Part shown: positions 35,951 to 45,116 of the stretch, in pieces
Numbering within the stretch: the stretch's first letter is position 1
Layout: each line of letters opens with the position of its first letter
Assembly (NCBI RefSeq): GCF_000513935.1
Contig: NZ_AZUY01000025.1
Location: forward strand, 2,501-66,500
Direction of reading: 5' to 3'
Length of the DNA stretch: 64,000 nucleotides
From: Mesorhizobium sp. WSM3626
GTDB taxonomy: Bacteria; Pseudomonadota; Alphaproteobacteria; Rhizobiales; Rhizobiaceae
The notes under the pieces: model-generated
Databases searched by the model: none
Seen by the model: only the letters and a program-made list of their open reading frames with translations
What the model was told of the DNA's origin: nothing
Made by a program: the position numbers and the translations under genes

Positions 35951-37050
35951 CCCAGATCGAGCTTCGCGGCGTCCAGAAATTCTTCGGTGCCGTCCAGGTC
36001 ATCAAGGACCTCAACCTCAAGATCGCGGACAATGAGTTCATCGTGCTGCTTGGCCAGTCCGGCTGCGGCAAGACGACGACGTTGCGCGCCATCGCCGGGC
36101 TGGAAACCATCGATGAGGGCGATATCCTCATCGACGGCAAGCCGGTCCAACATCTGAAGGCGGCCGACCGCGATATCGCCATGGTGTTCCAGTCGTTTTC
36201 GCTCTACCCGCATATGAGCGTCTACGAGAACATCGCCTTTCCACTCCGCGCCACGCGCAAGAGCAAAAGCGAGATCGATCAGGAAGTACGTTCGGTCGCC
36301 AAAACGCTGCAAATCTTGGACCTGCTGGCCAAGAAACCGTCGGCGCTCTCAGGCGGCGACATGCAGCGCGTCGCCATCGGCCGGGCGCTGGTGCGGCGGC
36401 CGAAGGCGATGCTGATGGATGAGCCGATCGGTGCGCTCGACGCCAAGCTGCGCGAGGAGATGCGGGCCGAGATCAAGCGGCTGCACATCAAGCAGGGCTC
36501 GACCACCATCTATGTCACGCACGATCAGATCGAGGCGATGAGCCTGGCGGACCGCATCGTCATCATGCATGAGGGGGTGCTGCAGCAGGTGGGAACGCCC
36601 GACGAGGTCTATTCGCGTCCGGCCAACCTGTTCGTGGCCCAGTTCGTCGGCAGCCCGGTGATGAACGTCGCCGACGCGGCGGTCGCCGAGACGGCGTCTT
36701 CCGTTTCGGTCTCGGTCGGTGGAGCGGCTTCCGGCTTCGAGTTTCCCCGCACATTGCTGTCGAAGCTCAATGGCCATGCCGGTGGCAGCCTGGCGCTCGG
36801 AATTCGGCCCGAAGGGGTGCTCATTCGCCGTGACGCGGCCGATGGCTTCATGGCCGTCGAGACGCAGATCGTCGAACCGCTCGGCTCCTTTGACATCGTC
36901 GACCTCAAGGTCGGCTCCAAGATGCTGCGTGCCCGCACCAAGAGCGGCTACATTTCAGGCCCCGGCGAAAAGGTCTTTGCCAGGATCGATCCGACGCAGG
37001 CGCATTTCTTCGACAAGGCAAGCGGCAAGTCGCTTGAGGTGAGGCTCTGA
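35947..37050 (+). CDS. Sugar ABC ATPase 1 (MalK/UgpC-like)
   Basis: ATPase of 367 residues. Walker A GQSGCGKTT, Q-loop MVFQSFSLYPHMSVYENIAFPL, signature LSGGDMQRVAIGRA with Asp in place of the usual Gln or Glu, Walker B MLMDEPIGALDAKLRE, followed by an OB/TOBE regulatory domain. The start is TTG 35947, overlapping the previous stop. With ATPase 2 it would form a heterodimer, as in the GlpS/GlpT pair, rather than the usual MalK homodimer. Confidence 0.9.
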   Translation: MTQIELRGVQKFFGAVQVIKDLNLKIADNEFIVLLGQSGCGKTTTLRAIAGLETIDEGDILIDGKPVQHLKAADRDIAMVFQSFSLYPHMSVYENIAFPLRATRKSKSEIDQEVRSVAKTLQILDLLAKKPSALSGGDMQRVAIGRALVRRPKAMLMDEPIGALDAKLREEMRAEIKRLHIKQGSTTIYVTHDQIEAMSLADRIVIMHEGVLQQVGTPDEVYSRPANLFVAQFVGSPVMNVADAAVAETASSVSVSVGGAASGFEFPRTLLSKLNGHAGGSLALGIRPEGVLIRRDAADGFMAVETQIVEPLGSFDIVDLKVGSKMLRARTKSGYISGPGEKVFARIDPTQAHFFDKASGKSLEVRL

Positions 37051-38153
37051 TGGCCCATATCCAGCTCAAGAACATTTCCAAGAGTTTCGGCAACCACACG
37101 GCCTTGACCGGACTGGACCTCGACATCGCCGATGGCGAATTCTTTGTCCTGCTCGGCGAAACGGGTGCCGGCAAGACGACGACGCTGCGGCTGATCGCCG
37201 GGCTGGAGAAACCGAGCGAGGGGCAGGTCTTCATCGACGGGGTCGACGTTGCCGACTGGGGCGCGGCCGAGCGCGACGTGGCGCTGGTGCTGCAGCAATA
37301 CTCGCTTTATCCGCGTTACACGGTGCGCGAGAATCTCGAATTTCCGCTGAAGCCGAAGATCCGCCGTCTGCCGGACGCCGAGATCAAGGACCGCGTCGAC
37401 CGCGCCGCCCGCACGCTGCGGATCGAGCACCTGCTCGACCGCAAGACCGACCGGCTATCCGGCGGCGAGATGCAGCGCGTCTCCATCGGCCGCGCCATCG
37501 TGCGCAAGCCGCGCGTGTTCCTGATGGACGAGCCGCTGTCGGCGCTCGACGCCAAATTGCGCGAGGCGCTGCGCACCGAGTTGAAGAACCTGCAGATACA
37601 GCTCGGCGCCACCTTCCTGTTCGTGACCCACGACCAGATCGAGGCGATGTCGATGGGCGACAAAGTCGGCGTGCTCAACCACGGCCGCATCATCCAGACC
37701 GGCACGCCGCACGAGATCTACAACAATCCGCGCGACACCTATGTGGCGAGCTTCGTCGGCTCGCCGCCGATGAACCTGATCGACGGCAGGCTGGTGAACG
37801 GCCGCGCGGTGATGGCGCCGTTGAATTTCGAACTGCCCTTTGCGGGGGCGGCCAAAATCTTTGCGGGGGCTGGGGCGAGTGGGGCGACCGACGGTCGCCC
37901 GCTCGTCTTCGGCATCCGTCCGGAGGATGTCTATCTGGAAAGCGGCGCACCGGTCGAGGCGCGTGTCCACGACGTCGAGAACCATGGCGTGGAAAAGATC
38001 CTGACGCTGCGGGTCGGCGATACGACACTGCGCGCCACGGTGCCGGCCAGGACCGATGTCGCTATCGAGCAACCGGTGCGCTTTGCCTGGAACCCGGACA
38101 AGGTGGTGCTGTTCGACAAGGGCAGTGGGGTCAGCCTGCGGCACGCGTCATAG
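37050..38153 (+). CDS. Sugar ABC ATPase 2 (MalK/UgpC-like)
   Basis: ATPase of 367 residues. Walker A is GETGAGKTT, with Glu-Thr replacing the usual Pro-Ser; Q-loop LVLQQYSLYPRYTVRENLEFPL; signature LSGGEMQRVSIGRA; Walker B FLMDEPLSALDAKLRE; C-terminal TOBE region. ATG 37050 overlaps the stop of ATPase 1 by one base. The two cassettes are clearly paralogous but diverged, which supports distinct roles in a heterodimer. It is the last plus-strand gene of the operon. Confidence 0.9.
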   Translation: MAHIQLKNISKSFGNHTALTGLDLDIADGEFFVLLGETGAGKTTTLRLIAGLEKPSEGQVFIDGVDVADWGAAERDVALVLQQYSLYPRYTVRENLEFPLKPKIRRLPDAEIKDRVDRAARTLRIEHLLDRKTDRLSGGEMQRVSIGRAIVRKPRVFLMDEPLSALDAKLREALRTELKNLQIQLGATFLFVTHDQIEAMSMGDKVGVLNHGRIIQTGTPHEIYNNPRDTYVASFVGSPPMNLIDGRLVNGRAVMAPLNFELPFAGAAKIFAGAGASGATDGRPLVFGIRPEDVYLESGAPVEARVHDVENHGVEKILTLRVGDTTLRATVPARTDVAIEQPVRFAWNPDKVVLFDKGSGVSLRHAS

Positions 38154-38160
38154 GGCGCGG

Positions 38161-38592
38161 CTATTTTGGCAGGTAGGTCTCGTATGGCGTGTCGTTGATC
38201 AACAGGATCACGCATTCCGTCTCCGAGAGGCAGGCGTCGTCATGCATCTCATTGGCCTTTTGTGTCCAGTAGGAACCAGGCGGCAGTTCGACCTTGGTCG
38301 CCTCACCGCCTTCCATCTGCCAGTGAGCCCACAGACCCTGGATGACCACGGCGCGATAGTCGGCGGTGTGCGCGTGAACAGGAGCACGCCAGTTGCCCGG
38401 GACTTTCAGCAAAGTTCCGGCAGGGCCCTTTGCCCTTTCGCCCCACAGCGGTCCCAGGCGCTGCGGCTGGTTCGGTGCCTCGGAGACGTAAGGGATCTTG
38501 CCTGCCGGCAGATAGCTGTCCTCGAGGGCAAAGGCGCGTCCGGGAATGACCGACAGGACACCAAGCGCGAGCAGTGCGAAATGATTGGCCAT
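38161..38592 (-). CDS. Secreted cupin-like protein (DUF4437 type)
   Basis: A 143-residue protein with the signal peptide MANHFALLALGVLSVIPGRAFA and a cupin-like core: VPGNWRAPVHAHTADYRAVVIQGLW and LPPGSYWTQKANEMHDDACLS. DUF4437 family is my best match from memory. The role is unknown; the export signal points to the periplasm. GGGAGGAAAT precedes the ATG. It converges on the importer operon with only seven bases between stops. Confidence 0.75.
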   Translation of the reverse strand: MANHFALLALGVLSVIPGRAFALEDSYLPAGKIPYVSEAPNQPQRLGPLWGERAKGPAGTLLKVPGNWRAPVHAHTADYRAVVIQGLWAHWQMEGGEATKVELPPGSYWTQKANEMHDDACLSETECVILLINDTPYETYLPK

Positions 38593-38709
38593 GGGATTTC
38601 CTCCCCGGACCAGATTATCCGCCGGAAGCCGGCCGGCAATGACGCTGCGTCCAAAAGACCTGGCAATTCCTCCAGCCGGGAAGGATTGGAGCGATTTCGT
38701 TGCCTGAGG

Positions 38710-39660
38710 TCAGGACGGGTCGTCGCCGGCACCAATGTGGCGCAGATGGCTCGGCGCCACGCCCATCACCCGCTTGAAGGCGCGGCTGAAGGATGCTTCC
38801 GAATCATAAGCCAGTTTCGCCGCCGCCACCGATACCCTCATGCCATCCCGGGCCAACCATTGCCTGGCCTGGTGCATGCGCACGCGCAGCACATATTTGG
38901 CCGGCGTCTCTCCGACCACTGTGGCGAAGCGCTGGGCAAAGGCGGAGCGCGAGGCTCCCATCATCCGCGCCAGCGCCTCGACGCTCCAATCGCGGTCCGG
39001 CTGCAGGTGGATGGCTGCCAGCACTTTGCCGACGTCGGGATTGCGGACGGCGGCGATCCAGCCGGTGGCATCGCCACAGCCGTTCTCCACCCAGGAGCGG
39101 ATGATCGTGGCGGCGAGCACATCGGCAAGGCGGGCAAGGATTCCGCCGGAGCCGACCCGGTCCATCGTCACCTCGCCGGCCATCGCGTCGAGCAGATGCT
39201 GGATACCGGGCGCGTTCGCCATCAACTTATGCGCCTGCATCAGGTTTGGCATCATGTCGAGCAGCGGGTGCGAGCCGTCGAGATTGAAATGCATGCTGCC
39301 GCAAAACAGCAAGGTCTTGGGCCCACCGCACTCGTTGGAGACGTCGTATATGTTCTCGCACACCGGTTCGATCGTGTAGCGGCCGATCGGCACCGGGGGC
39401 ACGCCGGGCGCGCTGGCCAGGACATGCGCGTCGCCGCGCGGGATCAGAAGCGCGTCGCCTACGGAGAGTTCGATCCACTCCCTGGCCGGCGAGAACAGCC
39501 AGCAACCCTGCTGGCCGATGAAATGAAACCGCGCTGCCTTCTGTGCAGGGAAGGAAACGGCCCAGGGCTCGCCCAACACGCAGCGGCCATAGTCGACGCC
39601 GTCGAGCCGTAGTCCGCGCAGCATGTCGGTCAGCGGATCACCAGAAGTCGGCAGCGTCAT
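38710..39660 (-). CDS. AraC-family regulator with cupin sensor domain
   Basis: Regulator of about 316 residues. The N-terminal cupin_6-type sensor includes CWLFSPAREWIELSVGDALLIPRGDAHVL. The C-terminal AraC DNA-binding domain has two helix-turn-helix units (WSVEALARMMGASRSAFAQRFATVVGETPAKYVLRVRMHQARQWL and VSVAAAKLAYDSEASFSRAFKRVMGVAPSHLR). Neither ATG 39660 nor ATG 39681 has a good ribosome site, so the start is uncertain by seven residues. It faces the MFS gene, which it probably regulates, a common pairing for this family. Confidence 0.88.
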   Translation of the reverse strand: MTLPTSGDPLTDMLRGLRLDGVDYGRCVLGEPWAVSFPAQKAARFHFIGQQGCWLFSPAREWIELSVGDALLIPRGDAHVLASAPGVPPVPIGRYTIEPVCENIYDVSNECGGPKTLLFCGSMHFNLDGSHPLLDMMPNLMQAHKLMANAPGIQHLLDAMAGEVTMDRVGSGGILARLADVLAATIIRSWVENGCGDATGWIAAVRNPDVGKVLAAIHLQPDRDWSVEALARMMGASRSAFAQRFATVVGETPAKYVLRVRMHQARQWLARDGMRVSVAAAKLAYDSEASFSRAFKRVMGVAPSHLRHIGAGDDPS

Positions 39661-39859
39661 TTTGGACGAATTGTAATTCATTCTGGTGTTTATAGCATGG
39701 AAACTCCAACCCGTCACTCCCATGTTGTGCTGCAGCCAAATGCTGCGCTGCAAACAAACCGAAGACCCGGCCGCATAGCCAAGCCATGGCGGCAAGGCGT
39801 GTAACGGTAGCCCGAGCCGGTTCTCTTCCATGTGGCGCTGCAAACATCGGAGACTGACC

Positions 39860-41074
39860 ATGGCCGAACCCGCGACAGGCGCCATTGACGCCGCACTTCT
39901 GAACCCCGCAGAATCCGATGAACGAACCGAGCCCGCATGGGGCGTCGTGGTCTCGCTCGCCCTTGGCGTTTTCGGTCTGGTCACCGCCGAATTCCTGCCC
40001 GCCAGCCTTTTGACGCCGATGGCGCGCGATCTCAGCGTAAGCGAAGGCGTGGCAGGGCAGGCGGTGACGGCAACCGCCATCGTCGGCGCCATCGCCGCCC
40101 CCACCATGGCCATCATCACAAGGCGCATGGACCGCAGGCTGGTGATGTGGATGCTGACGATGTTCCTCATCCTGTCCAATCTTCTCGCCACCTTTGCCTC
40201 GTCGCTGCCCATGCTCCTGCTTGCCCGTGTCGTGCTCGGCGTGGCCCTTGGCGGCTTCTGGGCGATGTCGGCGGCCATGGCGTTGCGGCTGGTGCCGATG
40301 CGGCTGATGCCGCGCGCCATGTCGATCATCCTGACCGGCGTGTCGCTTGCCACCGTTACCGCAGCGCCTGTCGGCGCCTATGTCGGCGACGTCTGGGGCT
40401 GGCGCACGGCCTTCATGATTGCGACGATCGTCGGGGCGCTGGCGCTGCTGGTGCAATTGGCCACCATTCCAAAGCTGCCGCCGGTGGGGGTCGCGAGCTT
40501 CCGCACCTTGCTCGAGGTGCTGGAGCGGCCGTCGATCAGGGTTGCCCTGCTGGTGGTGCTGCTGGTCGCGTCCGGGCACTTTGCCGGCTTCACCTATGTC
40601 CGTCCCTTCCTCGAGAAGGTGCCGGTGCTCAACATCGAGACGATCTCGCTGGTGCTGCTGGCCTACGGCATAGGCGGTTTCTTCGGCAACATCGCCGGCG
40701 GCATCCTGGCCGAGCGCAACCTCAAGGTCGCGGTGGCGCTGGCGCCCCTGCTGATTGCATTGGCGGCCGCCTCGATGCTGATCCTTGGCACTTCGCCCAT
40801 GATCGCGGCCGCCGCCGTCGCGGCCTGGGGCTTTGCCTTCGGCGCGGTGCCGGTCGGGTTGCAGAGCTGGCTGGTGCGGGCAGCACCCGACCAGGCTGAA
40901 AGCGCCGGCGGCTTGATGGTCGCGACCTTCCAGGTGGCGATTGCGATGGGCGCCGTCTTTGGCGGTCTGCTGGTCGACCATGCCGGCGTCGCCAGCGCCT
41001 TTGCCTATTGCGGCGCGGCGACGTTGCTGGCTGCCGTCGTGGTGTTTCTGCGCGGTCCGAAGCAGGCCGAATAG
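39860..41074 (+). CDS. MFS transporter, DHA1 family (NepI-like)
   Basis: Inner-membrane transporter of 404 residues with twelve predicted helices. Family motif A appears as RRMDRRLVMW between helices 2 and 3, and the opening VVVSLALGVFGLVTAEFLPASLLTPMARDLSVSEG is typical of drug:H+ antiporter-1 exporters such as NepI or sugar-efflux proteins. GGAG precedes ATG 39860. The divergent AraC regulator suggests inducible export of a small organic compound. Substrate unknown. Confidence 0.88.
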   Translation: MAEPATGAIDAALLNPAESDERTEPAWGVVVSLALGVFGLVTAEFLPASLLTPMARDLSVSEGVAGQAVTATAIVGAIAAPTMAIITRRMDRRLVMWMLTMFLILSNLLATFASSLPMLLLARVVLGVALGGFWAMSAAMALRLVPMRLMPRAMSIILTGVSLATVTAAPVGAYVGDVWGWRTAFMIATIVGALALLVQLATIPKLPPVGVASFRTLLEVLERPSIRVALLVVLLVASGHFAGFTYVRPFLEKVPVLNIETISLVLLAYGIGGFFGNIAGGILAERNLKVAVALAPLLIALAAASMLILGTSPMIAAAAVAAWGFAFGAVPVGLQSWLVRAAPDQAESAGGLMVATFQVAIAMGAVFGGLLVDHAGVASAFAYCGAATLLAAVVVFLRGPKQAE

Positions 41075-41099
41075 TTTCCCCCAACGGTCGTCCCTGGCA

Positions 41100-41141
41100 G
41101 CGGCCCGAGAACCCTTACGGTTTTCGGGCCGCCGTTATTTT
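41100..41141 (+). terminator. Intrinsic terminator of the MFS gene
   Basis: GCGGCCCGAGAACC (41100-41113) pairs with GGTTTTCGGGCCGC (41119-41132) around CTTAC, then TTATTTT. It lies 25 bases after the MFS stop. Confidence 0.85.
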
Positions 41142-41186
41142 GAGGTCGCGGTGAACGAGTAGCGGGCGATGGGGATACTGGGAAGC

Positions 41187-41534
41187 TTAGACTGCCCGCC
41201 CGTCGAAGTCGAAGATCGGCAAGGCGGACGGGTCGAGACCGGTGACGCAATTGATGTTGACGTAAGCGCTGCGTTCGCCGCCTTCGCTGGTGTCCTCGGC
41301 AAAGGGATGGATGCCGCAGGTTCGGCAGAAGCGGTGCGCTATTCTCGCCTCGCCGAATGTGTAGCGGCCGAGGTCATCGCCCCAGGCGACGAGGGTAAGC
41401 CTGTCACGTGGCACGGCCCATAGCAGCGCACCCTTGCGGGCGCAGATCGAGCAATTGCAGCGCACGACGCCCTCAAGCTCGCCCTCCACCTCGAACGCAA
41501 CCTTGCCGCAATGGCAGCTGCCTTTGTACAGCAT
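41187..41534 (-). CDS. GFA-family zinc protein
   Basis: A 115-residue protein of the GFA/CENP-V family. Zinc-binding cysteines occur as CHC (7, 9), CNCSIC (26, 28, 31) and CRTCG around residue 70, the full set for two zinc sites. The founding member was linked to glutathione-dependent formaldehyde activation; most homologues have no confirmed function. It has no co-directional neighbour and overlaps nothing. Confidence 0.9.
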   Translation of the reverse strand: MLYKGSCHCGKVAFEVEGELEGVVRCNCSICARKGALLWAVPRDRLTLVAWGDDLGRYTFGEARIAHRFCRTCGIHPFAEDTSEGGERSAYVNINCVTGLDPSALPIFDFDGRAV

Positions 41535-41650
41535 CAGTATCTTCCTATCGCTGGCAGGTGCAAAGGCACGCTGACCGGGTTATCCCTTCGGCAGACTTAG
41601 CGGCTGCTTGCCCTAAGGACGTTTCTATCCTGGCGGAGTCCGACATCGAC

Positions 41651-42946
41651 ATGCAATCAATCCGCGACCGTCTCGAAAACATCCTGTCACGTCTTGCCAA
41701 TCGTACGGCCGACGAGAAGGTCTTCACGAAGCTCTATGCCGAAGCCGCGCGGGCCGCGGCTGACGCCAGCGATGTCCGCAAAAGAGTGGGCGTGACGCTC
41801 GGCCCGCTCGACGGCACCATTTTCTCGATCAAGGATTTGTTCGATGTCGCCGGCGAGCCGACCACGGCCGGTTCCCTGATGCGCAAGACGGCCGCGCCGG
41901 CGCAGCGCGACGCCGCCATTGTCAGCCGGCTTCGGCAAGCCGGTGCGGTGATCATCGGCAAGACCAACATGACCGAATTCGCCTTCACCGCGATTGGCGA
42001 TAACATGCATTATGGCACGCCAGGCAATGCAAGGGATGTCAGGTGCATCCCCGGCGGTTCGTCATCCGGGGCCGGTGTGTCTGTGGGCGAGGGGACGAGC
42101 GAAATTTCGATCGGCTCCGACACCGGTGGTTCGATCCGCATTCCGGCGGCGCTCAATGGTGTCGTCGGTTTCAAGCCGACAGCGCGGCGCGTACCGCTCT
42201 CCGGCGCCTTTCCGCTTTCGGGAACGCTGGACTCGGTCGGACCGCTCGCCCGAACCGTCCCGCAATGCGCCGCCGCCGACGCGGTGATGGCCGGCGAGGA
42301 GCCGAACGAGTTGGTGGCCATTCCACTCGCCGGGCTTCGCATCGGTATTCCGCGCGGCGTTCTCTTCGGCGGCACGGAAGGCGAAATTGCCGCGGCCTTC
42401 GAGCATTGTCTTGGCAAGATCGAACAGGCTGGCGCACGCATCGCGGATCTGCCGATCGACGACATGATCGCGGATCTGCGCGCGGCCACCAAGCGCGGGT
42501 CGATCGCGGCGATGGAGGGCGCGGAAGTGCATGCCGACTGGCTGGCGACAGGCGCATCGGTCCCGGTGGATCCGCATGTCAGCGGGCCTCTGTCGCGCGC
42601 CGCACTGCTGCCGACGCCGGTTTATATCAGGGCGCTCCGCCGCCGTGCCGCGCTTGCCGCCGCCATGGATGAGCGGCTGGCGTCGATTGATGTGCTGGCG
42701 TTGCCAACCGTGCCGGTGACGGCGCCGACCATCGCTGCATTGGCCGAGGATGCCGAACTGCGTGATCGTATCGAAGGACTGCTTTTGCGCAACACGCAGG
42801 TCGCCAACCAATTCGACCTCTGCGCGATCTCGTTGCCGATGCCGGGTGCATCGCTGCCAATGGGACTGATGCTCGTGGCGCGCAATGGCCATGACAGTCG
42901 TCTGCTAAGGATCGCCGCGTCGGTGGAGAGGCTGCTGGGTGGTTGA
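41651..42946 (+). CDS. Amidase-signature hydrolase
   Basis: A 431-residue amidase. The Ser-cisSer-Lys triad is complete: Lys61 in FSIKDLF, Ser137 in PGGSSSG and Ser161 in GSDTGGSIRIP. Such enzymes hydrolyse amide bonds of indoleacetamide, malonamide, allophanate and others; the sequence does not say which. ATG 41651 marks the start of family similarity; earlier in-frame codons overlap the GFA gene antisense. No operon partner. Confidence 0.9.
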   Translation: MQSIRDRLENILSRLANRTADEKVFTKLYAEAARAAADASDVRKRVGVTLGPLDGTIFSIKDLFDVAGEPTTAGSLMRKTAAPAQRDAAIVSRLRQAGAVIIGKTNMTEFAFTAIGDNMHYGTPGNARDVRCIPGGSSSGAGVSVGEGTSEISIGSDTGGSIRIPAALNGVVGFKPTARRVPLSGAFPLSGTLDSVGPLARTVPQCAAADAVMAGEEPNELVAIPLAGLRIGIPRGVLFGGTEGEIAAAFEHCLGKIEQAGARIADLPIDDMIADLRAATKRGSIAAMEGAEVHADWLATGASVPVDPHVSGPLSRAALLPTPVYIRALRRRAALAAAMDERLASIDVLALPTVPVTAPTIAALAEDAELRDRIEGLLLRNTQVANQFDLCAISLPMPGASLPMGLMLVARNGHDSRLLRIAASVERLLGG

Positions 42947-42970
42947 TCGGCAGTGGCCGTAGATGACGGA

Positions 42971-43360
42971 TCAGTGCGACGAACAGTGCTTGCGTTCGCC
43001 GTCCTTGGCGGTGCGCACGATGCGGGTCGCGACCAGCCAGGGCAAGCTGTAATCCTTGCCGGTGATGGTCTGCGTGCGCTGCTCGATCGCGCCCCTGACC
43101 ACGATCTTTCCGCTATAAAGCACGTCGGACTGATCGGTTATCGCCTTGTCGGCCTGCGGCAATCCGCTGGTGTCGATCGACACACCCTTGATGATCGTGC
43201 CGGTGACGAGATCGAGCGCGCTGCTCGATGGACAGGGCGCCTTGAAGCAGCGCATCCCGTTGTCGCAATAGACATAGCTGCTCTCGGCCGCAGCGAGTGC
43301 CGGCAAGGTGCAGATGGAGGAAGTTGCGGCAATCAGAGATGCAAGGCGAAGACCGGACAT
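42971..43360 (-). CDS. Secreted protein of unknown function
   Basis: A 129-residue protein with the signal peptide MSGLRLASLIAATSSICTLPALAAA. The mature start YVYCDNGMRCFKAPCPSSSALD has three closely spaced cysteines, and a fourth lies at the C-terminus (KHCSSH), which suggests disulfide bonds in the periplasm. I cannot name the family. It is transcribed toward the amidase gene with 24 bases between stops. Confidence 0.7.
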   Translation of the reverse strand: MSGLRLASLIAATSSICTLPALAAAESSYVYCDNGMRCFKAPCPSSSALDLVTGTIIKGVSIDTSGLPQADKAITDQSDVLYSGKIVVRGAIEQRTQTITGKDYSLPWLVATRIVRTAKDGERKHCSSH

Positions 43361-43399
43361 GGCCTCAACGTCGCGGAGAATTGGGGCGAAACCGCGATG

Positions 43400-44392
43400 C
43401 TATATCTGCGCCGGAAACCGTCGCCGGTAATGATCGACCACTTCCGGATTGCGCAGATTGACCGGCAGCTTGCCGGCCAGCACCAGCAAGACTTCGCTGG
43501 CCGCGCCGACGCCCATGCGCATCATCGATTCCTCGGTAATCCCCGCCATATGCGGGGTGATGACGACATTGTCGAAGCCGAAATAGGAATGATTTGGCGG
43601 CAGCGGCTGCGTCGAAAAGACATCGAGCGCGGCGCCGCCGATGCGGCGCTCCCGCAAGGCCTCGATCATCGCGTCATCATCGACGACCGGCCCGCGCGAC
43701 ACGTTGATCAGCAGTGCGTTGGGCTTCATGCGGGCGATGCGTTCGCGGCTGATCAGGCCGCGGGTCTCCGGCGTCAGCGGGCAGCAGAGAACGATGATGT
43801 CGCTCTGCTCGACCAGCGCGTCGATCGACAGGAAGCCGACTTTTTCCGGCGCCGGCTGCATGCTGCGCGTCGTTGCCACCACTTTCAGGTCGAAGCCGTG
43901 CGCGGCGATGTGGCCGACGGCCTGCCCGACGGCGCCGAGACCAACAATGCCAATGGTCTTGCCGGCGAGTTCGATGTTGGAATTGGCATGCTCGCGTCCG
44001 GCAAGCCAGCCCTTGGCGCGCAGGTCGCGGTCGACCCTGCGGAACTGCCGCAGCAGTGCAAGCGCGGTGAACATGACATGTTCGGCGACCGAGCGGGCAT
44101 TTACCGCCGGCACGTTGGCCACGAGCACGCCGGCTGCCGCGGCCGCTTCCATCGGGATCATGTCGAGCCCGGCGCCATGGCGGATCGCGGCCCTGAGCTT
44201 CCAGGCTCCCTCGAACAATGCCGGCGGCAGAGGCGCCCGCACGATGACGATATCGGCGTCCTTGGCCTCCCTGGTCAAGGTGCCGGCGTCGAGCGCGGAG
44301 GCAATGACGAGCTGACCGGCGCCGGCGAGCCTGGCCGTGGCGCGCGGGTGCAGCGGATGGGTCGACAGGATCTTGGGCATGGCCTGGGTCAC
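43400..44392 (-). CDS. D-2-hydroxyacid dehydrogenase with FDH-like active site
   Basis: A 330-residue NAD-dependent dehydrogenase. The Rossmann motif is GIVGLGAVGQAVG, catalytic Arg lies in NVSRGPVVD, and His in ITPHMAGI. The usual catalytic Glu of the xEP motif is Gln here (DVFSTQPLPPNH), the arrangement known from formate dehydrogenase. I chose GTG 44392, which has AAAAGG upstream; ATG 44380 is the alternative. It follows the FadR-type regulator by two bases and belongs to the sugar-acid operon, so a sugar-derived 2-hydroxy or 2-keto acid is a likely substrate. Confidence 0.88.
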   Translation of the reverse strand: MTQAMPKILSTHPLHPRATARLAGAGQLVIASALDAGTLTREAKDADIVIVRAPLPPALFEGAWKLRAAIRHGAGLDMIPMEAAAAAGVLVANVPAVNARSVAEHVMFTALALLRQFRRVDRDLRAKGWLAGREHANSNIELAGKTIGIVGLGAVGQAVGHIAAHGFDLKVVATTRSMQPAPEKVGFLSIDALVEQSDIIVLCCPLTPETRGLISRERIARMKPNALLINVSRGPVVDDDAMIEALRERRIGGAALDVFSTQPLPPNHSYFGFDNVVITPHMAGITEESMMRMGVGAASEVLLVLAGKLPVNLRNPEVVDHYRRRFPAQI

Positions 44393-44394
44393 GG

Positions 44395-45114
44395 TCAGGC
44401 CTTTTCGAGTGTCGCGCCCGCGGGCGCAGCCGCCATGCCGCCCTCGATCAAGCCCTTCCAATAGCTCTCCGCGCCTTGGAGGTGGGCGCTCATCAGCGCC
44501 TGGGCGAGATTGCCATCGCGGCGCAGCAGCGCCTCGTAGATCTGCACGTGCTCGGCATGCGAGCGCACGCTGCGTTCGGGATCGTTGAAGTAGATCGGCA
44601 GGCGCTGCTCGCCCATCAGATAGTAGACGCTGCAGATGTTGTGGAAGACGCTGTTCTTGGTGGCGCGCACGATCTCCAGATGAAATTCGCGGTCCTCCTT
44701 GGCCAGGCCTTCGCCTGCGGCGATGCGGTCTTCCGACGCTTTGAGGATTTCGCGCAGGCGCTCGAAATTCTCCTCGGTGGCGCGCGAGCAGGCAAGCTCG
44801 GCGGCCTTGATCTCATGGATCTTGCGCAACTCGACCGTTTCATAAATCTGCAAGGGATCGAGCGGCAGGCCGGCGCGCGCAAACAGCGCCAGCGCCTCGA
44901 CGCTTGCCTGCTTGGTGTCGATGTAGATGCCCGATTTGGCGCGGCGCTCGACGATGCGCATGGCTTCGAGGATGGCGAGCGCTTCGCGGATCTGGCCACG
45001 GCTGACGCCGAAATGCTCCGCCAGCTCGCGTTCCGACGGCGTGCGGCCGCTCTCCTTGTCCGAATGGGAGAACAGATAGGCGGCGAGTTCCGCGAGAAGG
45101 TTCTTTTCTTTCAT
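44395..45114 (-). CDS. GntR-family regulator, FCD (FadR) subfamily
   Basis: Regulator of 239 residues. Winged helix-turn-helix at about 20-70 (TPSERELAEHFGVSRGQIREALAILEAMRIV), then an FCD domain with its metal-ligand histidines intact: DREFHLEIVRA, SHAEHVQIYEAL, SAHLQG. It lies inside the minus-strand operon, two bases after the enolase-family gene. TGGT-N3-ACCA sites in the promoter region of this operon (47.3-47.5 kb) are likely its operators, and identical ones precede the importer at 32.5 kb. Confidence 0.92.
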   Translation of the reverse strand: MKEKNLLAELAAYLFSHSDKESGRTPSERELAEHFGVSRGQIREALAILEAMRIVERRAKSGIYIDTKQASVEALALFARAGLPLDPLQIYETVELRKIHEIKAAELACSRATEENFERLREILKASEDRIAAGEGLAKEDREFHLEIVRATKNSVFHNICSVYYLMGEQRLPIYFNDPERSVRSHAEHVQIYEALLRRDGNLAQALMSAHLQGAESYWKGLIEGGMAAAPAGATLEKA

Positions 45115-45116
45115 CG

